Shown piece after piece: positions 58,959 through 64,000 of a stretch of DNA of 64,000 bases (its first letter is position 1; the number at the start of each line of letters is the position of its first letter). The notes under the pieces are model-generated. The model was not told the origin of the DNA and searched no databases. It saw only the letters and a list, made by a program, of their open reading frames with translations. A program made the translations under genes and the position numbers. The DNA comes from Nostoc sp. CHAB 5824 (lineage in GTDB: Bacteria; Cyanobacteriota; Cyanobacteriia; Cyanobacteriales; Nostocaceae), in contig NZ_JAIVFT010000011.1 of NCBI RefSeq assembly GCF_020829665.1, forward strand, positions 1 through 64,000, written 5' to 3'.

Positions 58959-61739
58959 ATGACATTTACCGATAAAGCAAATGGGTTGCAGCAAAGCTTA
59001 GACCAAGAAAGTTTACTACACCGGATGATAAAACAGATCAGGCGATCGCTCGACCTCCAAGAGATATTAACGACTACCGTTAGCCAGGTGCGTTTATTTT
59101 TGGGTACAGATCGGGTAAAGGTGTATCGTTTTGATGCTAATGGTAGTGGTGAAGTCATTGCTGAATCTATCTATGACCAGCGTCTGCCATCCTTATTAGG
59201 GTTACGCTTCCCTGTTGATGATATTCCACAAGAAGCTAGGGAGATGTTTCTTTTAGCACAGCAACGTTCGATTGTGGATGTGGCAAACGGAAAAATCGGG
59301 CTATCGCCTCTACATTCAAAAGAAACTAGCAAACGTTTACAAACTAATATTTACTATCGGCAGGTAGACCCGTGCCATATTCAATATTTAAAGGCAATGG
59401 GCGTGCAGTCTTCGTTGGTAGTGCCAATTTTAGATTGCGACCCACAAGAACAATCGGCAAAGCCTAAATTGTGGGGATTGTTGGTATGTCACCAAAGTGA
59501 ACCGCGAAAGATTTTGAAGCGGGAACTAAAAGTATTGCAGCAAGTGGCTGACCAGGTAGCGATGGCGATCGCTCAAAGTAATCTACTCACCGCAGCCCGC
59601 ACTAAACAAGAGCGAGAAGCTACTATTAACCGAGTTACCACACTATTGCATAAACTGCCGACAATCCAATTGCAGGGGGCGCTAGAAGAAGTTATTACTG
59701 CCTTCGCTGGAGTAGGTGGCAGGCTTTATATTGAACAGAGTCGGGAACTATACACCTGGGGCGACCAACCGACAATCCACTACGAGTTAGATAACAGTAT
59801 TCTCGAACAGCATCCCATGTGGCGAAGTTGGATGGCTGAGTGTAAAGAAGGCAATATTTGGGCAATTACTGACCTCTATAAAGAACCACGTTTGCAAGTT
59901 TTGGCTTTAGCATTCCGTTCTACTCCAATTCGCGGACTTATGGTAATTCCCCTACATTACCGGGAAAAATTCATTGGTGTATTAAGCATTTTTCGCTCTG
60001 AATTTGAAACGGAAATCTTGTGGGCGGGACGATGTGAAGAAAATCAGCGACAACTGTTACCCCAGCTTTCCTTTGAGGTTTGGCGAGAGCAAAAAAAGGG
60101 GCAAGCGCCTGAGTGGAAGCCGGAAGACATCTCATTAGCGCAAGCTTTGTACGACCATTTTTCAATGGCAATTCAGCAACAGCAAATGTATAAACAGGTA
60201 CAAGCCCTGAATGCCAACCTAGAACTGCGGGTGCAAGAGCAAACCGCTGAACTCGAAAAATCATTACTGTTTACCAAATTACTCAAGCAAGTCACAGAGC
60301 ATATTCGCCGCACGTTAGACTTGCAGGCAACTCTGCAATCCATCGTTCGGGAAGTCCGTCCCCTGCTAAATTCAGACCGGGTGATGATTTTTGAACTCAA
60401 GAGTAAATCGGTAATTGTAGAAGAGATTAATGGCAATTGGCAGTCAGTTTTGGGAGTGAATGCACCACCAGAATGTTTTCCCGATCAGTATACCCGTCTA
60501 TACTGTCAGGGCAGGGTAAGGGCAATTAACAACGTTTCAACGGCTTCTTTAAATGATTGTCATCGAGAGTTTTTACAGAGTCTGCAAGTGCAAGCAAACT
60601 TAATAGTTCCGATTAATATAGGTTTGGAACTATGGGGCTTACTAATTGCCCATGAGTGTGAGGCTCCCAGAGATTGGCAGGATGCAGAAATTGATTTATT
60701 GCAACAGCTAGGAGATCAGGCTGCGATCGCTATTCAACAAGCACAACTCTACGAACAAACTTGTTATGCCGAAACTGAAGCCAGAAATCAAGCTGCACAG
60801 TTAGAGCATACCCTACATGAACTCCAAGAAACACAGACAAAATTGATTCACACTGAAAAAATGTCTGGCTTAGGACAGTTGGTGGCGGGTGTCGCCCACG
60901 AAATCAACAACCCTGTTAACTTTATCTACGGTAACCTGTGCCACGCCAGCGACTACACCGAACAACTGCTAGAAATTTTACGCCTCTACCAGCTACACTA
61001 TCCCCACCCTCATAGTGAAATTAGCGCCGCGATCAAAGCGATGGATTTTGAATTTTTGGTAGAAGACCTCCCAAAAATCATGGTCTCAATGCAAGTAGGA
61101 ACCGAACGCATCCGCTCAATAGTGCTGTCGTTACGCAATTTTTCTCGCTTGGATGAGGCTGAAAACAAGCGCGTAGACCTGCATGAAGGTATTGACAACA
61201 CCTTATTAATTTTGCAACATCGGCTGAAAGCAAATTCTGAATTTCCAGGCATTGAGGTCATCAAAGACTATGGCAATATACCACGGGTAGAATGCTATGC
61301 CGGTCAAATGAATCAGGTATTCATGAATATTCTCAGCAATGCCATAGATGCCTTGGTAATGAAAAATGGGGAACTTCGGGCTAAGGAACTAGGGACTAGG
61401 CACAAGGAGAACAAGGAGAATAACCTATACCCAATCTCCAATCCCCAATCTCCAATGCCCACTATCCACATTTCCACTAAAGTTTCAGCAGACAACTCTC
61501 GTCTGTTGATTCGTATTTGTGACAATGGCCCCGGAATGACTGAAGAGGTCAAAAAGCGGATTTTTGACCCGTTTTACACTACCAAACCTGTCGGCAAGGG
61601 TACAGGACTAGGACTGGCAATCAGCTATCAGATTATTGTTGAAAAACATGGTGGAATAATGGAGTGTATTTCAGAACCTGGCAAAGGTACAGAGTTCTGG
61701 ATTGAAATTCCCGTCAAGCTTCCAGCCAAAATTAACTAA
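58959..61739 (+). CDS. Three-GAF histidine kinase with two bilin-type Cys-His GAF domains
   Basis: A 926-residue cytoplasmic kinase. GAF1 (about 20-205) has FPVDDIP and a C139-H140 pair in DPCHIQYL. A middle domain (about 225-405) resembles the phytochrome-associated GAF-like (PHY) module. GAF3 (about 440-598) has C534-H535 in NDCHREFL. The CH pairs fit the canonical cysteine that binds a bilin in cyanobacteriochromes and phytochromes, so light sensing is likely though not certain. HisKA H647 (AHEINNP) and HATPase motifs (NAIDAL, DNGPGM, GTGLGL) follow. Between N-box and G1 box sits an extra ~40-residue stretch encoded by low-complexity CCAATCTCCAAT repeats, at the same place as the insertion in the kinase at 3641. 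No receiver domain. Confidence 0.88.
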   Translation: MTFTDKANGLQQSLDQESLLHRMIKQIRRSLDLQEILTTTVSQVRLFLGTDRVKVYRFDANGSGEVIAESIYDQRLPSLLGLRFPVDDIPQEAREMFLLAQQRSIVDVANGKIGLSPLHSKETSKRLQTNIYYRQVDPCHIQYLKAMGVQSSLVVPILDCDPQEQSAKPKLWGLLVCHQSEPRKILKRELKVLQQVADQVAMAIAQSNLLTAARTKQEREATINRVTTLLHKLPTIQLQGALEEVITAFAGVGGRLYIEQSRELYTWGDQPTIHYELDNSILEQHPMWRSWMAECKEGNIWAITDLYKEPRLQVLALAFRSTPIRGLMVIPLHYREKFIGVLSIFRSEFETEILWAGRCEENQRQLLPQLSFEVWREQKKGQAPEWKPEDISLAQALYDHFSMAIQQQQMYKQVQALNANLELRVQEQTAELEKSLLFTKLLKQVTEHIRRTLDLQATLQSIVREVRPLLNSDRVMIFELKSKSVIVEEINGNWQSVLGVNAPPECFPDQYTRLYCQGRVRAINNVSTASLNDCHREFLQSLQVQANLIVPINIGLELWGLLIAHECEAPRDWQDAEIDLLQQLGDQAAIAIQQAQLYEQTCYAETEARNQAAQLEHTLHELQETQTKLIHTEKMSGLGQLVAGVAHEINNPVNFIYGNLCHASDYTEQLLEILRLYQLHYPHPHSEISAAIKAMDFEFLVEDLPKIMVSMQVGTERIRSIVLSLRNFSRLDEAENKRVDLHEGIDNTLLILQHRLKANSEFPGIEVIKDYGNIPRVECYAGQMNQVFMNILSNAIDALVMKNGELRAKELGTRHKENKENNLYPISNPQSPMPTIHISTKVSADNSRLLIRICDNGPGMTEEVKKRIFDPFYTTKPVGKGTGLGLAISYQIIVEKHGGIMECISEPGKGTEFWIEIPVKLPAKIN

Positions 61740-61903
61740 AGGTAAAGGATTGATACTCTCAGCACTAAAGTTAGAAGATTTGATGAACTTCAGCTAAACT
61801 GTGGTAACTAATGCTGCTAATTTAGCATTCTTTATAGTAACTTCTCTCATCATCTTATTTCTTATTTTCGTCAACACAATCCCGACTCCGGCATTATTGA
61901 TCT
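61740..61903. other. Intergenic spacer after the three-GAF kinase
   Basis: Short AT-rich stretch with no features recognised. Confidence 0.4.
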
Positions 61904-62220
61904 TAAGAGGATATTTTAAAAGTCCTATTGTAGGTATCAAAAGGTTCTAGATCCTCCTAAATCCACGCCACTTGCTTCACTTGGGGAAACCCCAGACGCT
62001 CGATGACTCGCTAACGTTGCGCTATCGCCCTTGGCGTCTCCCCTTGGGAGAAGACCGCAGTGGCTCCTCAATTTATCGGGGGACTTTGATTCCGATTCCC
62101 CCTTTTTTAAGGGGAGCCAGCGCGATCTTGGGGTCTCCCCAAGTGGAGCGACTGGCGTGGGTTATGGGGGATCAATAAGTAGTTAAAATCACAGCCAAAT
62201 ACTTTTCAAACATCCTCTAA
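61904..62220. mobile_element. 317-bp non-autonomous element with TAAGAGGATATTTTAAAAGT ends
   Basis: Left end TAAGAGGATATTTTAAAAGT and right end ACTTTTCAAACATCCTCTAA are inverted repeats with a few mismatches. The interior includes the module shared with the kinase insertion at 3908-4175 (62013-62067) and a GATTCCCCC...GGGGGATC stretch. No transposase gene; open frames inside are not gene-like. Confidence 0.7.
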
Positions 62221-62803
62221 GGCTTACTCTCGTGTTTTTCGATATGTTCGTGAAATGTTAAAAATGCTTCCCGAAATCCTTGAGCCTATTTTATTAGTCC
62301 AAATTTTTGTCAAGCTTACTTCTTTAGGTCATATTCACCTTGTTTCTAGAGGCGTTGAACCCTCGTAAATTGGCAAAGGTATTAATCACAAAACAGCTTT
62401 TTATCTACTTGTTTTATTCTTCCATAATAATAGTTGCTTTATTTTTGCTGTGTTCTAGAGCGATCGCTTGAGGATTTCTCAGATCAAACAAACAGTAATC
62501 ACTCGTCTGTCGTTTGGCATAATACCATACTGTACTGTTCGCTTCCCAAGTATGTGACATAATAATAACTCGCTGTTAAAAAACAGATTTTGGAACCCTT
62601 AATCAGCAACGCTTTCACAAAATTAATCAAATGTGTTTCTTTCATATTTTGTTAGCGCAACTATGAGCTAGTTGGAGGTTCACATCTTAAACTTGCACTC
62701 AGGTTCACCATTAATGAGTAGATATATACTCCTTGCGCTAGGGATGATTATTGAGATTAATAGTTAGCTTAATAATGAAGCTGATTTAAACGTATAAAGT
62801 ATT
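62221..62803. other. Intergenic region upstream of the LEA-like gene
   Basis: No gene seen. AT-rich; the last 100 bases presumably contain the promoter of the LEA-like gene. No repeat element was recognised here. Confidence 0.45.
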
Positions 62804-63805
62804 ATGACTGACAACAAGCAACCTTTGAATCAAACTGATGCCAATCCTCTCCTCCATGAGGAAAAGATTGTTAGAAGTGAGAGTGAGAAAAAATTATCTT
62901 TAAATCAAGCTGAAGAAAATTTTGAATCCCAGCCAGAACAAATATCAGACTCTTCATCAGATTCAGGCATTAGTGCTAGGGTAGCTGGAGCTGCAATTGG
63001 TGGCATACTAGGCGCTCGCTCTGGAGGCATTATCGGTGCTGTCGCAGGCTCAGTTGCTGGTGCCATAATTGGTAAGGGAACTGCTGATACTGTTAACCGT
63101 GCTGTAGATAATTTAGGAGATGCAGCTAACTCTGTAGCAGAGGGTGTTAAGCATTCTATAGAAGACATAGGGACAGCAGCCAAGGAAACGATTGAAGAAG
63201 TTAAGCCATCTATCAAAGGGACAGCAGAAGCCGTCAAGCAAACAGTTGAAGAGTCCAAACCTTCGATTAAAGGTATAGCCGAATCAGTCAATCAGACGGT
63301 TAAAGAGGCTAAACCTTCTGTAGTAGACGCAGTTAAGAATGTATCCGAAGAAGTTAAACCTACGATTAGAGGGGTAAAAGAGTCAGTTCAGCATACAATC
63401 GAAGGTGTTCAGCCTTCTGTAGAAAACGCTGCTAACTCTATTAAGAGCGCTGCCGATGAAATTAAGCCTTCTGCCAAAGCTGTGGCTAAAGAAATTGAAG
63501 GTGCTACTAAGGATGTTCGCTCAACTGTCAAAGGAACAGCGAAGGCAGTCGAGCCATCTGTAAAAAGTGCTGCTGAATCTCTCAAATCATCGGCTCAGAA
63601 TGCGACTGAATCCCTCAAATCATCGGCTCAGAATGTTACTGAATCTGTCAAAGGTTCAGCCCATGATATTAAGTTATCTGCTCAAAATACAGCAGAATCT
63701 GCCAAGAAGGAAATTCAGGATAACGATACCCGTATCTCCAGCAGCCCAATGCCCGAAGTCATTATCATCAAGGAAAAGGGAATTATTGAAGATAAGAGAG
63801 ACTAG
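62804..63805 (+). CDS. LEA-like/amphipathic repeat protein with glycine-zipper segment
   Basis: A 333-residue, highly hydrophilic protein. After an acidic, disordered N-terminus (1-60) comes a glycine-zipper hydrophobic segment (ARVAGAAIGGILGARSGG, about 63-95), which could insert in or associate with membranes. The rest (100-305) is a long series of about 22-residue and 11-residue amphipathic repeats rich in Lys, Glu, Ala and Ser (such as TVEESKPSIKGIAESV), as in group 3 LEA proteins. LEA proteins protect proteins and membranes on drying or freezing; this is an inference from composition. It is a single gene, with a TAGCGGTT element downstream. Confidence 0.75.
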   Translation: MTDNKQPLNQTDANPLLHEEKIVRSESEKKLSLNQAEENFESQPEQISDSSSDSGISARVAGAAIGGILGARSGGIIGAVAGSVAGAIIGKGTADTVNRAVDNLGDAANSVAEGVKHSIEDIGTAAKETIEEVKPSIKGTAEAVKQTVEESKPSIKGIAESVNQTVKEAKPSVVDAVKNVSEEVKPTIRGVKESVQHTIEGVQPSVENAANSIKSAADEIKPSAKAVAKEIEGATKDVRSTVKGTAKAVEPSVKSAAESLKSSAQNATESLKSSAQNVTESVKGSAHDIKLSAQNTAESAKKEIQDNDTRISSSPMPEVIIIKEKGIIEDKRD

Positions 63806-63891
63806 CCTCTAAGCAAAGTTTCAAGCAAGGTGGATCTAACAAAGGGTTCACCTTTTGTTTAGAAGGAGTGAATTAGCGATCGCACTATGAT

Positions 63892-63997
63892 TATAGCGGT
63901 TCTCGTTTATGTGAGGTACACCCGTAGGGGCACGGCATGCCGTGCCCCTACACCTTGCGATATAACGTTGTACCGGATCTGAATGGGAACCGCTATA
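63892..63997. repeat. Miniature palindromic element, TAGCGGTT family (copy 3)
   Basis: Full 106-base copy from TATAGCGGTTCTCG to GGGAACCGCTATA, 86 bases after the LEA-like gene; same orientation as 17260-17361. Confidence 0.88.
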
Positions 63998-64000
63998 GCG

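Noticed and set aside
1..64000. tRNA and rRNA genes
   Set aside because: None recognised by eye; a covariance-model search would be needed to rule out a single tRNA.

Overview
The window looks like chromosomal DNA of a filamentous, heterocyst-type cyanobacterium (Nostoc/Anabaena group). The signs are many HIP1 octamers (GCGATCGC), heptanucleotide tandem repeats, many small palindromic repeat elements in the intergenic DNA, cyanobacterial markers (Ycf45-type ATPase, LdpA, OprB/SLH porin, bilin-type GAF kinase) and an abundance of hybrid histidine kinases. No rRNA, tRNA or CRISPR array was recognised.

Layout. 1-3.2 kb: end of an IS630-type transposase, then ycf45 and ldpA. 3.6-10.9 kb: a leftward signalling block of hybrid kinase, REC-GGDEF-EAL protein and REC-histidine kinase. 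11.4-20 kb: housekeeping genes (MOSC protein, signal peptidase I, dihydroorotase, TsaE, YvcK/CofD-like protein, RuvC), plus a patatin and a TnpB remnant. 20.8-23 kb: an HTH-NACHT NTPase of the type linked to phage defence. 23-34 kb: CheB, a very large CheB-CheR-PAS-kinase-REC protein, a REC protein and long stretches of nested miniature elements and minisatellites.

33.9-52.3 kb is the most notable part, a sugar-acid/inositol island. It encodes myo-inositol oxygenase, glucuronate isomerase (uxaC), an SDR of the fructuronate reductase type, a LarA-family nickel racemase homologue, gluconate kinase, a LacI-type regulator, a CUT2 ABC importer with two tandem binding lipoproteins, a sugar-porter MFS protein, an IolW-like inositol dehydrogenase and an OprB-like porin. 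Read together they predict a complete route: myo-inositol to D-glucuronate to D-fructuronate to D-mannonate, C2 epimerisation to D-gluconate, then 6-phosphogluconate, which enters the oxidative pentose phosphate pathway. Mannonate dehydratase (UxuA) and the classical IolBCDE route are not in the window. Five near-identical palindromes (TGCACACSTGTGCA) lie upstream of lacI/gntK and of the oxygenase, and are the likely LacI-family operators. The individual families are known; the combined pathway in a cyanobacterium is inference from the sequence.

52.6-64 kb: a small conserved protein, a secreted intradiol dioxygenase, a secreted repeat protein divergent from an OmpR/HK two-component pair, a NADAR protein, a three-GAF bilin-type histidine kinase and an LEA-like repeat protein.

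A second theme is repeat invasion. At least eight families of short palindromic or tandem repeats occur two or more times. One element sits inside another with a 9-bp target duplication. Repeat-like DNA also appears in frame inside coding genes (ldpA, three histidine kinases) and supplies the last codons of the LarA homologue.
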